From Olsenella sp. An188 (lineage in GTDB: Bacteria > Actinomycetota > Coriobacteriia > Coriobacteriales > Atopobiaceae): a stretch of 64,000 nt of DNA. A program made the translations under genes and the position numbers. Location of the stretch: assembly GCF_002160255.1 (NCBI RefSeq), contig NZ_NFKF01000001.1, positions 372,001 to 436,000 of the forward strand, read 5' to 3'. Below, piece after piece: positions 33,742 through 42,364 of this stretch (its first letter is position 1; every line of letters starts with the position of its first letter). The notes below the pieces were generated by a model, which worked only from the letters and a program-made list of their open reading frames with translations, was not told the origin of the DNA and searched no databases.

Positions 33742-34718
33742 CGCGCGCCCCCCTCTGCCTCGGTCAGCGTGTTTCCGTTCTCGTCGTAGATGAGGTTGCC
33801 GTTCTCGTCCACCGCGTCGCGCTGGTCCCCGATCTTGAGGTTCTCGAAGCGCCCCGCGATGAACTCGTCGCTGTAGTTGGTGTCGACCCACTGCTCGAAG
33901 GCGTTGGCGGGCGGCACGCCGGCGTCGCGCGCGCTCTTGCGGTTGAAGCACACGAGCGTCATCGCGACGTCCGCGACCAGGTACACGGCGACGAGCGTCA
34001 CGAAGACGGCCTGGCGGCGCGTGGTGGGCATGCCGATCTGGTAGAGCAGGCGCGGCATGACGGCCCTGCACCACGCAAGGCCCAGAAGCCCCCAGAATAC
34101 CAGGAACCGCCAGGCCACCCACTGTGTGATGCGATCGGGCAGGCCGAGGTAGGTCCAGGACTCCGCGTCGAAGAACGTGGACATGCTCCAGCCCGCGAAC
34201 TGCTCGAGCAGGCCGCCCACGACTGCGGAGACGAGAAACACCTGCCAGTTCTTGGCCCCCCTGCGGCGCAGGAAGAAGCCCAGCAGGGTGAGTGCCACGG
34301 CACCCAGGCCGTAGAGCGGCGAGAAGGGCCCCCACACCAGGCCCACGCGGCTCTCCGTGAGCCCGGCGGTGGCGAGCATCCAGACCTCCTCGATCAGAAG
34401 GCCCGCCATCGAGCCCACGAAGAAGATGATGACGACCTGGTACCAACCCAGGTGAAGGTGGTCGAGGTACTCGTCGACGGCCTCGTTCGAGGCGTGCCAG
34501 CGGGCGAAGAGCCTCCCCAGGCCGCGCTGGCGCTCCGCACGGGCGAGCTCCCGCTCGAGGACGTCCTCGGACTCCTCCAGGGCCGTCTCCGCGCGCTCGA
34601 CGTCGTCGGCGTCGAGCTGGTCCCCGCCGGAGAGCCAGTCCCAGAAGAAGACCACCACCCGCACGAAGCCCTGGACCACCAGGAAGAGGAAGACGACGAA
34701 GATCAGCGAGAGAAACAT
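33738..34718 (-). CDS. CmpB-type membrane protein (putative ABC-transporter type IV, COG4905)
   Basis: 326 residues. One N-terminal membrane helix, a charged coiled region (about residues 35-80), then about five helices with the family pattern GSMAGLLIEEVW and VWGPFSPLYGLGAVAL and EQFAGWSMSTFFDAESWTY. The C-terminal 60 residues are hydrophilic. Despite the family name there is no evidence for an ATPase partner here; function is unknown. It shares an ATGA overlap with the desulfurase gene. Confidence 0.78.
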   Translation of the reverse strand: MFLSLIFVVFLFLVVQGFVRVVVFFWDWLSGGDQLDADDVERAETALEESEDVLERELARAERQRGLGRLFARWHASNEAVDEYLDHLHLGWYQVVIIFFVGSMAGLLIEEVWMLATAGLTESRVGLVWGPFSPLYGLGAVALTLLGFFLRRRGAKNWQVFLVSAVVGGLLEQFAGWSMSTFFDAESWTYLGLPDRITQWVAWRFLVFWGLLGLAWCRAVMPRLLYQIGMPTTRRQAVFVTLVAVYLVADVAMTLVCFNRKSARDAGVPPANAFEQWVDTNYSDEFIAGRFENLKIGDQRDAVDENGNLIYDENGNTLTEAEGGAR

Positions 34719-34771
34719 CTGCTTCGAGCTCCTAGCGAACGACTTTCCTGCGTCAGGTCCCCAAGCATAGC

Positions 34772-34796
34772 AAAAGGGCCGGTCAAAGACCGGCCC
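34772..34796 (-). terminator. Intrinsic terminator after tRNA-Gly copy 1
   Basis: GGGCCGGTC-TTT-GACCGGCCC followed by TTTT on the minus strand. Confidence 0.9.
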
Positions 34797-34807
34797 TCGT
34801 CACTTCA

Positions 34808-34883
34808 TGGAGCGGGCTACGGGGTTCGAACCCGCGACCTCCACCTTGGCAAGGTGGCGCGCTACCAACTGCGCTAAGCCCGC
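34808..34883 (-). tRNA. tRNA-Gly (GCC), copy 1
   Basis: Acceptor GCGGGCT with AGCCCGC, encoded CCA, anticodon loop TTGCCAA with anticodon GCC. Identical to the copy at 35127. Confidence 0.96.
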
Positions 34884-34896
34884 GACGCAAGGAGAA

Positions 34897-34935
34897 ATAA
34901 TACGGGGAGCGCGCCCGGAATGCAAGCCCCAATTT
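34897..34935 (-). promoter_or_regulatory. tRNA-Gly copy 1 promoter
   Basis: On the minus strand AAATTGGGGCTTGC (34922-34935) contains -35 TTGCAT (34920-34925); TATTAT (34897-34902) follows after 17 bp. Confidence 0.75.
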
Positions 34936-34980
34936 GAGGAAATTCTCGCCCGCGCAAGACGTCCCGGGAGCGGGCAGACG

Positions 34981-35004
34981 AAAAGGGCGCCCCGAGGGGC
35001 GCCC
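34981..35004 (-). terminator. Intrinsic terminator after tRNA-Cys
   Basis: GGGCGCCCC/GGGGCGCCC stem followed by TTTT on the minus strand. Confidence 0.88.
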
Positions 35005-35013
35005 GTCACGTCT

Positions 35014-35087
35014 TGGAGGCGAAGCCCGGATTCGAACCGGGGGTCAGGGCTTTGCAGGCCCGTGCCTTACCACTTGGCCACTTCGCC
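35014..35087 (-). tRNA. tRNA-Cys (GCA)
   Basis: Acceptor GGCGAAG with CTTCGCC, encoded CCA, anticodon GCA within loop CTGCAAA. No good promoter lies directly upstream; it may depend on read-through from tRNA-Gly copy 2. Confidence 0.95.
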
Positions 35088-35092
35088 GTATG

Positions 35093-35115
35093 AAAAAGGC
35101 CGAACGAGTCCGGCC
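35093..35115 (-). terminator. Hairpin between tRNA-Gly copy 2 and tRNA-Cys
   Basis: GGCCGGAC-TC-GTTCGGCC (one G-U pair) followed by TTTTT on the minus strand. Confidence 0.75.
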
Positions 35116-35126
35116 CGGAGCTCACA

Positions 35127-35202
35127 TGGAGCGGGCTACGGGGTTCGAACCCGCGACCTCCACCTTGGCAAGGTGGCGCGCTACCAACTGCGCTAAGCCC
35201 GC
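35127..35202 (-). tRNA. tRNA-Gly (GCC), copy 2
   Basis: Same sequence as the copy at 34808, with encoded CCA and anticodon GCC. Confidence 0.96.
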
Positions 35203-35215
35203 AAGAGCAGGGAAT

Positions 35216-35244
35216 ACTATACGGGCCAGGGGGCACGAGCGCAA
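35216..35244 (-). promoter_or_regulatory. tRNA-Gly copy 2 promoter
   Basis: -35 TTGCGC (35239-35244), 17 bp, -10 TATAGT (35216-35221) on the minus strand, again with C-GCTTGC at -35. Confidence 0.72.
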
Positions 35245-35283
35245 GCGGGAAGTTCGAGGAAGGTGAAGAATCTGTGAAGCGGC

Positions 35284-36057
35284 TCAGGCGGGGATGCCCG
35301 GAGCTGGGGGAACGTCCGCGTCGGCGGTACCGAAGAGCTTCACGAGCCGCACGACCGTCCCCTCCCCCGAGCTCTTGTGCGCGATGCTCACGGAGTCGGC
35401 GAGCAGGCGCATGAGCCGGATGCCGCGCCCGCGCTCCGCGCACGGCCCCGTCTCGGGGGGCTCCTCGTCCCCGGCGAGCTCGAAGCCGCACCCGCAGTCG
35501 GTCACGTCGATGGTCACGCGGTCGGGGTAGGCGGCCACCGTCGCGAGCACGCCCGTCCCCCCGGTGTGGTCCACCGCGTTGCCGAACGCCTCCCCGGAGG
35601 CGAGCGTCATATCAAACACCTCGTCCGGCGAGAAGGGCAGCGTGGCGAGAAGCCCCTCGAGCCGCTCGCGCGCCTCCCCGAGGGCCGACGAGTCCACCCG
35701 AAACGTCGTGCGCCAGCGCGGGAGCACCGAGGGGTCGAGAGCCGTCACCTCGCGCCGCACGCCGGCGCGCTCGACGGGCATGTAGTCGAGCATCCGCATC
35801 CGGCGTAGCGCCTGGTACACCTGCGGGGACACGTTGACGAGGGAGAGCAGCCCGCCCTGGCGGCGGATGTTTCTCAGCTCGGTGAGGATGAGGCCCATGC
35901 CGGCCGAGTCCACGTGCTCCACGCCGGCCATGTTCATGAAGACGCGACGGCACCCCTGCGCGACGAGGCGGTCCATGCGCCGCCTCACGACGGGCACCGT
36001 CGTGACGTCAAGGTCGGTGCCGACCGAGACCAGCGCTATGTTGGCCCTCTCAGACAT
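35284..36057 (-). CDS. STAS-HATPase fusion (anti-anti-sigma joined to anti-sigma kinase)
   Basis: 257 residues. Residues 1-105 form a STAS domain with the phosphorylatable site HVDSAGMGL (Ser51). Residues 112-250 form an RsbW/SpoIIAB-type ATPase: N-box with Glu156, Asn160 and His164 (EAFGNAVDH), DCGCGF and RGRGIRLMRLL. RsbV- and RsbW-like functions are normally on separate proteins that bind each other; here they share one chain. The upstream gene encodes a PP2C phosphatase that could dephosphorylate Ser51. The target, classically a sigma factor, is not encoded nearby. Confidence 0.86.
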   Translation of the reverse strand: MSERANIALVSVGTDLDVTTVPVVRRRMDRLVAQGCRRVFMNMAGVEHVDSAGMGLILTELRNIRRQGGLLSLVNVSPQVYQALRRMRMLDYMPVERAGVRREVTALDPSVLPRWRTTFRVDSSALGEARERLEGLLATLPFSPDEVFDMTLASGEAFGNAVDHTGGTGVLATVAAYPDRVTIDVTDCGCGFELAGDEEPPETGPCAERGRGIRLMRLLADSVSIAHKSSGEGTVVRLVKLFGTADADVPPAPGIPA

Positions 36058-36086
36058 GCTGTAGATATTCCCAAATCGGGCGGGCT

Positions 36087-38342
36087 CTATCGCGTCGTGC
36101 CCTCCCCGTCCCGGGGCGCGGCCACGTCGAAGCGCAGCGCGAGCATGGCAACGTCGTCCTCGAGGTTGCGACCGGTGAAGTCCTCGAGCGTCGCCAGGAG
36201 GCGGTCGACGAAGCCCTCGAAGGGCTTGTCGCCCTCCGACTCGCGCATCACCATGTCGCGCAGCCCCTCCTCGCCGAAGAAGGAGCCGGACGAGTCACGC
36301 GCCTCCGTCGTTCCGTCGGTGTAGAGCAGCAGCACGTCGTCGCGCTCGAGCCTCACGAGGCCGTCCTGGTAGTTGATGTCGTGGAAGGCCCCCACCACGC
36401 CCGACTGCACGTCGAGGATGGACAGCGCCTCCGCCCCCGCGTGGACCAGAATCGCGGGCGGATGCCCCGCCGAGCAGTAGCGCAGCGTGGCCTCCTCGAG
36501 GTCGATGATGCCCACGAAGAGCGTCGCGAAGGTCTCGAGGCGCGAGAAGCCCAGGAGGAACTCGTTGAGGGAGCGCACCATCCGTGCCGGGGCGAGCCCC
36601 TCCCACGAGTAGGCGCCGAGCGCGGTCTTGACGGCGGCAGAGACCGAGGCGGCCTCGACCCCCTTGCCCGAGACGTCGCCCATGATGACGCAGGCGCGCC
36701 GGTCGGGAAGGCGGATGAGGTCGTAGAAGTCCCCTCCCACCGAGGCCGCCTTCGTCGCGGAGCAGTAGACCGCCTGGGCAGTGATGCCCTCCACGTGCTG
36801 GAGCTCGTTTCTCATGCCGGTCTGGAGCGCCTGGGAGATGCGCTTGTCCTGCTCGCGCGCCTCCTCGCCGAGGGCGATGTCTCGGACGTCCCCGGCGAGC
36901 ATGCGCAGGAACTCGAGCTCTATGTCGTCGAGCGGCTCGGCCCCGTCGGGGCGCAGCACGAGGAAGCAGCGGCGCTCCCCCACGAGCTCGCCGAGGTCCA
37001 CCAGGGCGCCCACGCAGGGCTCCCCCAGGGCGCGCAGCAGCGAGAAGACCTCCGAGTCCGGCGCGACGCTCACCACCGCCACGCCGTCCGAGCGATGGGG
37101 CGCCACGAGCTCCTCGAGGTCGATGGGCAGCTCGCGCGGCCCGTTGAGCGGGAGGTCGGCGAGCACGACGCGCTGGCGGTCGTTCTCGCTCACGCGCACG
37201 ACCGCCGCGTCGAGCTCCTCCCCCGCCTCGGCGAGCGTGTCGCGCAGGATGGAGACGACGCCGTCGCCGCTGCCGTCGGTCGCCGAGGTGAGCAGCTCCT
37301 CGCGCAGCTCGGTCGCGAGCGACGCCAGGCGGTCGGCGCGCTGCGCACGGAGCGTGGTGAAGGCCCCCGCGAGCTGGACCGAGAGGTAGTGGGCCACGGA
37401 GTCGAGCAGGCGCGCGTCCTCCTTCATGAGCGGGTGGAGGCGCCGCCAGCCCACCTCGATGATCGAGATGACGTGGCCGCCGAACCACACCGGCACGGCG
37501 ATGAAGCTCGTGAACGGGGGCACCATGGCACTTCTCATCCGCAGGACCTCGTGGGTGTCCTCGTCGACCACGTCGCGCGTCACGAGGCGCCCCTGGCGCA
37601 GGGCCTCGCTCGTCGGGGCGCAGACCCGCAGGCGCACGGCACGTCCCTCGCGGACCGCCACGCGCTCCACGCTGCGCCCGAAGGGCATGAAGCGCGCGAC
37701 CTTCTCGCCGGAGAGGCCGCTCGATATGCCGCGCAGGTGAAAGCCGTCGGACTCGGCGAGGTACACGATCGTCCCGTCCGCCTCCATCGTGTCGGTCACC
37801 TCCTCGAGCACGCGCTCGAAGAGGGCGGCCACGTCGGTGGAGTCGATCGTGTCGAGCACGATGTTGAGCGTGCCCGAGAGGCGGTGGTTCGCGCGGCGCA
37901 GGTCCTCGATGGCGCGCAGGGCCTCACGGTCCGCAAGGGCGTCCTCGTCGGAGGGCATGGCCACGAGCAGGTAGGTCTCTCCGGGGGCCTGGACGGCCTC
38001 GCAGCGAACGCGAACCTGCGCGAGCTTCCCGTCGGCACGCCTCAGCGGGCAGCGCGTCGGGGAGCCGTCCGTGGTGAAGGGAAGCTGCGACACGTCAAAG
38101 TCGTCCGTCGACGCCTCTGGCTCGTCGGGAGACGGGAAGAGGGCGCGCACGTCGGCCCCCACGAGGCCCTCCGAGATCCCCAGGAGCTCGGAGGCCTCGT
38201 CGTTGGCGAGAAGGACCCTACCGGCCCCGTCGAAGATGAGCACGGCCTCGCACGTGAGCTGCAGGAGGCGCGAGAGGGTCCCGACGAGGCTTCCCTCCCC
38301 GATTCCCTCGACCCGCCTGATGCTGAGCCCCGCCTTGGCCAT
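36087..38342 (-). CDS. RsbU/SpoIIE-type PP2C phosphatase with PAS and GAF sensor domains
   Basis: 751 residues from ATG 38342; a TTG twelve bases upstream is less likely. Order: PAS-like domain (about 20-130), a helix linker, a GAF-like domain (about 165-330), a second GAF-like domain (about 345-490), then the SpoIIE phosphatase domain with GGDFYDLI, VIMGDVSGKG and NLEDDVAMLAL, whose Asp residues bind Mn or Mg. It is cytoplasmic; no membrane helix is seen. It probably senses a small molecule or redox state and acts on the STAS domain encoded 29 bp downstream. Confidence 0.9.
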   Translation of the reverse strand: MAKAGLSIRRVEGIGEGSLVGTLSRLLQLTCEAVLIFDGAGRVLLANDEASELLGISEGLVGADVRALFPSPDEPEASTDDFDVSQLPFTTDGSPTRCPLRRADGKLAQVRVRCEAVQAPGETYLLVAMPSDEDALADREALRAIEDLRRANHRLSGTLNIVLDTIDSTDVAALFERVLEEVTDTMEADGTIVYLAESDGFHLRGISSGLSGEKVARFMPFGRSVERVAVREGRAVRLRVCAPTSEALRQGRLVTRDVVDEDTHEVLRMRSAMVPPFTSFIAVPVWFGGHVISIIEVGWRRLHPLMKEDARLLDSVAHYLSVQLAGAFTTLRAQRADRLASLATELREELLTSATDGSGDGVVSILRDTLAEAGEELDAAVVRVSENDRQRVVLADLPLNGPRELPIDLEELVAPHRSDGVAVVSVAPDSEVFSLLRALGEPCVGALVDLGELVGERRCFLVLRPDGAEPLDDIELEFLRMLAGDVRDIALGEEAREQDKRISQALQTGMRNELQHVEGITAQAVYCSATKAASVGGDFYDLIRLPDRRACVIMGDVSGKGVEAASVSAAVKTALGAYSWEGLAPARMVRSLNEFLLGFSRLETFATLFVGIIDLEEATLRYCSAGHPPAILVHAGAEALSILDVQSGVVGAFHDINYQDGLVRLERDDVLLLYTDGTTEARDSSGSFFGEEGLRDMVMRESEGDKPFEGFVDRLLATLEDFTGRNLEDDVAMLALRFDVAAPRDGEGTTR

Positions 38343-38405
38343 ACGAGCCCCCAACCGTCGTCGTCCGCCCTAGCGTAGCACGCCCCGGCAGGGCGCCTCG
38401 GCAAG

Positions 38406-38434
38406 AAAAAAGCGGGCCTCCTTTGGAGGCCCGC
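38406..38434 (-). terminator. Intrinsic terminator of tRNA-Leu
   Basis: 10-bp stem GCGGGCCTCC/GGAGGCCCGC, 3-nt loop, TTTTTT on the minus strand. Confidence 0.93.
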
Positions 38435-38443
38435 GTTCTTTCG

Positions 38444-38534
38444 TGGTGTCGGAGGCGGGACTTGAACCCGCACGACCTTTTAGTCAGTCACTAGCACCTC
38501 AAGCTAGCGCGTCTGCCAATTCCGCCACTCCGAC
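38444..38534 (-). tRNA. tRNA-Leu (GAG)
   Basis: Class II tRNA with long variable arm; acceptor GTCGGAG/CTCCGAC, anticodon stem CTAGC/GCTAG around TTGAGGT, anticodon GAG, encoded CCA. Confidence 0.96.
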
Positions 38535-38560
38535 GTGCACTGCGCTTTCGCGCAAGGAGT

Positions 38561-38589
38561 AGTATGCACCAGTCGCCCAGGCGATGCAA
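38561..38589 (-). promoter_or_regulatory. tRNA-Leu promoter
   Basis: -35 TTGCAT (38584-38589) within GAGGCTTGCAT, 17 bp, -10 CATACT (38561-38566) on the minus strand. Confidence 0.68.
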
Positions 38590-38668
38590 GCCTCATTTTT
38601 GAAAAAAGTTGCCGAGTGAGAAAATCTGCCTCCTACCTGCGGGTTCTTCTCGCCGTCTCTGCCTCATA

Positions 38669-38698
38669 CGAGAAAAGGCACCCGCAGGTGCCTTCTCG
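38669..38698 (-). terminator. Terminator after secG
   Basis: On the minus strand CGAGAAGGCACC pairs with GGTGCCTTTTCTCG around a 4-nt loop; the T-run lies in the descending arm. Confidence 0.75.
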
Positions 38699-38721
38699 AA
38701 GCTACGTGCTGTTGCGGGCGG

Positions 38722-38973
38722 CTAGCCCATCGTACCCGTCGGGAACGTGAGGGCCATCACGACCACGCAGACGATGAAGACCGTCGTGGTGATCACGGTG
38801 AGGCGGTTGAGGTTCTTCTCGAGCACGCCAGAGCCCGTGCCGGAGTTGTAGAGCGACGAGGCGATCATGTCCGAGACGCCGGTGCCCTTACCCGAGTGCA
38901 TGAGGACGAGGATGACCGTCAGGAAGCCGGACAGGAAGAGCAGCACGGTGAGGATGATGTTGAGCGGGTTCAC
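38722..38973 (-). CDS. secG: Preprotein translocase subunit SecG
   Basis: 83 residues from GTG 38973, six bases after AAGGAG. Two membrane helices flank the conserved loop LMHSGKGTGVSDMI and the second helix region LTVITTTVFIVCVVVMALTF, as in SecG. It assists SecYE in protein export. It follows gap-pgk-tpiA on the same strand, a common actinobacterial and firmicute order. Confidence 0.93.
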   Translation of the reverse strand: MNPLNIILTVLLFLSGFLTVILVLMHSGKGTGVSDMIASSLYNSGTGSGVLEKNLNRLTVITTTVFIVCVVVMALTFPTGTMG

Positions 38974-39085
38974 GAAACACTCCTTAGGGGGCAGATGCAG
39001 TCCAAGGTGAAATGGTAGCACAAAGGGGCCCGGACGCTCGTCCGGGCCCCAGAACACACATCTGCCGAGAAAGGCCTGGCGGCAT

Positions 39086-39853
39086 CTACGCCATGGCGCT
39101 CTTGACCATCGCGGCGAAGCTGTCGGCCTTGAGGGAGGCACCGCCGACGAGCGCGCCGTCGACGTCCTCCTTCTCGAGGAAGCCGGCGATGTTCTCGGGC
39201 TTGGCGGAGCCGCCGTAGAGCACGCGGATGCCGGCTGCCGTCTCCTCGCCGAAGATCTCGACGAGGGTGGCGCGGATGGCGCCGCAGACCTCCTGGGCGT
39301 CGTCGGCCGTGGCGGTCTTGCCGGTGCCGATGGCCCAGATGGGCTCGTAGGCGATCACGTACTTGGACGGGTCGGTGATCTCGAGGCCCTCGGTGTCCTT
39401 CTTGATCTGGTCAACGACGAACTCGACGTGCTTGCCGGCCTCGCGGACCTCGAGGGACTCGCCGCAGCAGGAGATGGGGACGATGCCGTGAGCCATGAGG
39501 GCCTTGGCCTTCTTGTTCACGTCCTCGTCCGTCTCGCCGAAGTAGTCGCGGCGCTCGGAGTGGCCGATGATGCAGTGGGTGGCGCCCACGGCCTCGAGCA
39601 TGCTGGGGGCCGTCTCGCCGGTGAAGGCGCCGGACTCCTCCCAGTAGACGTTCTGGCCGCCGAGGGCGAACGGCGCGGAGGTCTGCTCGATGACCTCGGA
39701 GACGCCCTTGAGGTCGACGGCAGGCGGGCAGACGACGACGTCAACGTCGCCGGTGCCATCCTTGAGCTCGTCGGCGAGGCCCTGGGCCAGGACGACGCCC
39801 TCGCCCCAGGTCTTGTTCATCTTCCAGTTGCCAGCGATCATCCTCTTACGCAT
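39086..39853 (-). CDS. tpiA: Triosephosphate isomerase
   Basis: 255 residues from ATG 39853. Landmarks: GNWKMNKT with the catalytic Lys, CIIGHSERR with His, and AYEPIWAIGTGKTA with the catalytic Glu, then the phosphate-binding YGGSAKPEN. It interconverts dihydroxyacetone phosphate and glyceraldehyde-3-phosphate. It overlaps pgk by eight bases. Confidence 0.98.
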   Translation of the reverse strand: MRKRMIAGNWKMNKTWGEGVVLAQGLADELKDGTGDVDVVVCPPAVDLKGVSEVIEQTSAPFALGGQNVYWEESGAFTGETAPSMLEAVGATHCIIGHSERRDYFGETDEDVNKKAKALMAHGIVPISCCGESLEVREAGKHVEFVVDQIKKDTEGLEITDPSKYVIAYEPIWAIGTGKTATADDAQEVCGAIRATLVEIFGEETAAGIRVLYGGSAKPENIAGFLEKEDVDGALVGGASLKADSFAAMVKSAMA

Positions 39854-41036
39854 CGAGAAGCGCCTCCACTCCAGGAAGGGCCTTGCCCTCGACGAGCTCC
39901 ATGGACGCGCCACCGCCGGTGGAGATCCAGCTCATCTTGTCGGCAAGGTCGAACTTGTTGATGGCCGCGACGGAGTCGCCGCCGCCAATGATCGAGGTGC
40001 AGTCGGAGTCGGCCACCGCGCGGGCGACGGCCTCGGTGCCGGCCGCGAACTGATCCATCTCGAAGACGCCCATCGGGCCGTTCCAGAAGACGGTCTTGGC
40101 GCCCTTGATGGCCTCGCAGTAGAGCTCGCGGGTCTTGGGGCCGATGTCCATGCCCATGCGGTCGTCGGGGATGCTGTCGGAGTCGACGACCTCGCCCACG
40201 GCGTCCTCGCCAAAGTGGTCGGCGACGACGTTGTCCACGGGCAGCAGGATCTTGACGCCCTTCTCCTCGGCCTTCTTGAGCATCTCGCCGGCGCGCTCGA
40301 CCCAGTCCTCCTCCTTGAGGGAGGTTCCCACGGTGTAGCCCTTGGCGAGGAAGAAAGTGTAGGCCATGCCGCCGCCGATGATCAGGGTGTCAGCGGAGTC
40401 GATGAGGTGATCGAGCACGCCGATCTTGGAGGACACCTTGGAGCCGCCGACGATGGCGACGAAGGGGCGCGCGGGATCGGCGAAGATCGAGGTCAGGGTG
40501 TCGACCTCCTTCTCCAGCAGGAAGCCGGCATAGGCCGGAAGATACGCAGCGGGGCCGACCACGGAGCCCTGGGCGCGGTGCGCGGTGCCGAAGGCGTCGA
40601 GCACGAAGATGTCGCCGTAGGAGGCGAGGATCTTGGCGATCTCGGGGTCGTTCTTCTTCTCGCGCTTGTCAAAGCGGACGTTCTCGAGGACGAGGATGTC
40701 GCCCGGCTCGAGGGCGGCCACGGCGGCGGCGGCCTTCTCGCCGTAGGTGTCGTCGACGAACTTCACATCATAGCCGGTGAGCTCGGCGAGCTTGTCGGCC
40801 GCGGGCTTGAGGGAGAAGGCGGGCTCGGGGCCGTCGCCCTTGGGGCGGCCGAGGTGGCTCATGAGGATGATCTTGGCGCCCTGCTCCTTGAGGTACTGGA
40901 TGGTGGGGATGGCGGCGCGGACGCGGGTGTCGTCGGTGACGACGCCGTCCTTCAGGGGCACGTTGAAGTCAACGCGCATGAGGACGCGCTTGCCCGCGAC
41001 GTCGGCGTCGCGAACGGTCTTCTTGGTGAAAGCCAT
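39846..41036 (-). CDS. pgk: Phosphoglycerate kinase
   Basis: 396 residues; ATG 41036 has AAGGAG at spacing five, better than GTG 41042. Landmarks: RVDFNVPLKDG at the N-terminus, SHLGRPKG, a hinge region, and the nucleotide site FWNGPMGVFEMD with GGGDSVAAINKF. It makes ATP in glycolysis. Second gene of the gap-pgk-tpiA-secG cluster. Confidence 0.98.
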   Translation of the reverse strand: MAFTKKTVRDADVAGKRVLMRVDFNVPLKDGVVTDDTRVRAAIPTIQYLKEQGAKIILMSHLGRPKGDGPEPAFSLKPAADKLAELTGYDVKFVDDTYGEKAAAAVAALEPGDILVLENVRFDKREKKNDPEIAKILASYGDIFVLDAFGTAHRAQGSVVGPAAYLPAYAGFLLEKEVDTLTSIFADPARPFVAIVGGSKVSSKIGVLDHLIDSADTLIIGGGMAYTFFLAKGYTVGTSLKEEDWVERAGEMLKKAEEKGVKILLPVDNVVADHFGEDAVGEVVDSDSIPDDRMGMDIGPKTRELYCEAIKGAKTVFWNGPMGVFEMDQFAAGTEAVARAVADSDCTSIIGGGDSVAAINKFDLADKMSWISTGGGASMELVEGKALPGVEALLDA

Positions 41037-41141
41037 GCTCACTCCTTAAGACTGCTGTTTTCCTGCTTACGAGAAGGGGCGCGGCCGCGGCCCTGTGAGC
41101 TGCAAACCGCACCCCTCTGCGAAAAGCCTGTGGGACGAGAA

Positions 41142-42167
41142 CTACGCGACGAACTTCTCGAAGTACTTGATGGTGCGGACCATCTGAGAGGTGTAGGAGT
41201 TCTCGTTGTCGTACCAAGAGGTGACCTGGACGAGGCTCTGGCCGTTGCCGAGGTCCTGAACCATGGTCTGGGTGGCGTCGAAGATCGAGCCGTGGGTCTC
41301 GCCGATGATGTCGGAAGAGACGATGTCGTCCTCGTTGTAGGCGAAGGTCTCGGGGATGGTCTCGGCGTAGGCCTTCATGGCAGCGTTGACCTCGTCGACG
41401 GTGACCTTCTTGTCAACGACGCAGTAGAGGTTGGTGATGGAGCCGGTGGGCGTGGGAACGCGCTGAGCGGCACCGATCAGCTTGCCGTTGAGCTCCGGGA
41501 GGACCAGGCCGATGGCCTTGGCGGCACCGGTGGAGTTGGGGACGATGTTCTGAGCGCAGGCGCGGGAGCGACGCTTGTTGCCCTTGCGCTGCGGGCCGTC
41601 GAGCGGCATCTGGTCGCCGGTGTAGGCGTGGATGGTGGTCATGATGCCGGAGACGATCGGCGCGAAGTCGTTGAGGCCCTTGGCCATCGGGGCGAGGCAG
41701 TTGGTGGTGCAGGAGGCGGCGGAGATGATGTTGTCCTCGGCGGTCAGCTGCTCGTGGTTGACGTTGTAGACGATGGTGGGCAGGTCGTTGCCGGCCGGAG
41801 CGGAGATGACGACCTTCTTGGCGCCAGCGTCGATGTGGGCCTGGGCCTTGGCCTTGGAGGTGTAGAAGCCGGTGCACTCGAGGACGACGTCAACGCCGAG
41901 CTCGCCCCAGGGGAGCTTGGAGGCGTCGGCCTCCTTGTAAATGGTGATCTTCTTGCCGTCGACGGTAATGGAGTCCTCGCCGGCCTCGACCTTGTGGTCG
42001 CGGGCGTAGTTGCCCTGCGTGGTGTCGTACTTCAGAAGGTAGGCGAGCATGTCCGGGGAGGTGAGGTCGTTGATGGCGACGATCTCGGAGCCCTCGTGAC
42101 CGAACATCTGGCGGAACGCCAGACGGCCGATGCGACCAAAGCCGTTGATAGCAACCTTTACTGCCAT
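41142..42167 (-). CDS. gap: Glyceraldehyde-3-phosphate dehydrogenase
   Basis: 341 residues from ATG 42167, preceded by GAAAGGAG. NAD-binding [15 protein letters not shown], catalytic Cys in [12 protein letters not shown], and [14 protein letters not shown] at the C-terminus. It is the type I, glycolytic enzyme. First gene of the cluster; a promoter and an inverted repeat lie upstream at 42237-42272. The 5' untranslated part has a small hairpin (CCGaCGGGG/CCCCGaCGG, 42187-42209). Confidence 0.98.
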   Translation of the reverse strand: MAVKVAINGFGRIGRLAFRQMFGHEGSEIVAINDLTSPDMLAYLLKYDTTQGNYARDHKVEAGEDSITVDGKKITIYKEADASKLPWGELGVDVVLECTGFYTSKAKAQAHIDAGAKKVVISAPAGNDLPTIVYNVNHEQLTAEDNIISAASCTTNCLAPMAKGLNDFAPIVSGIMTTIHAYTGDQMPLDGPQRKGNKRRSRACAQNIVPNSTGAAKAIGLVLPELNGKLIGAAQRVPTPTGSITNLYCVVDKKVTVDEVNAAMKAYAETIPETFAYNEDDIVSSDIIGETHGSIFDATQTMVQDLGNGQSLVQVTSWYDNENSYTSQMVRTIKYFEKFVA

Positions 42168-42236
42168 GCTTTCTCCTTTCACGGGGCCGACGGGGTCCCT
42201 CCCCGACGGACCATGCAGACAGGGCTCGATGCCCTA

Positions 42237-42272
42237 ACCAGACGATAGTGTACCCCACAAGCATCGTCTGGT
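42237..42272 (-). promoter_or_regulatory. Inverted repeat around the -10 of the gap promoter
   Basis: ACCAGACGAT (42237-42246) and its exact complement ATCGTCTGGT (42263-42272) flank a 16-bp spacer that contains TACACT (42247-42252, minus strand), a fair -10. The geometry suits a dimeric repressor site; it could also form a leader hairpin. Confidence 0.5.
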
Positions 42273-42364
42273 ATCGCGCAATCTGAGACACGGGTGAAAT
42301 TTAAGCGGTGGGCGCTCAGATTCCTCCCGCAGCCGCAGGCCGCGGGGTCCGAAGAGGGTGCGCC

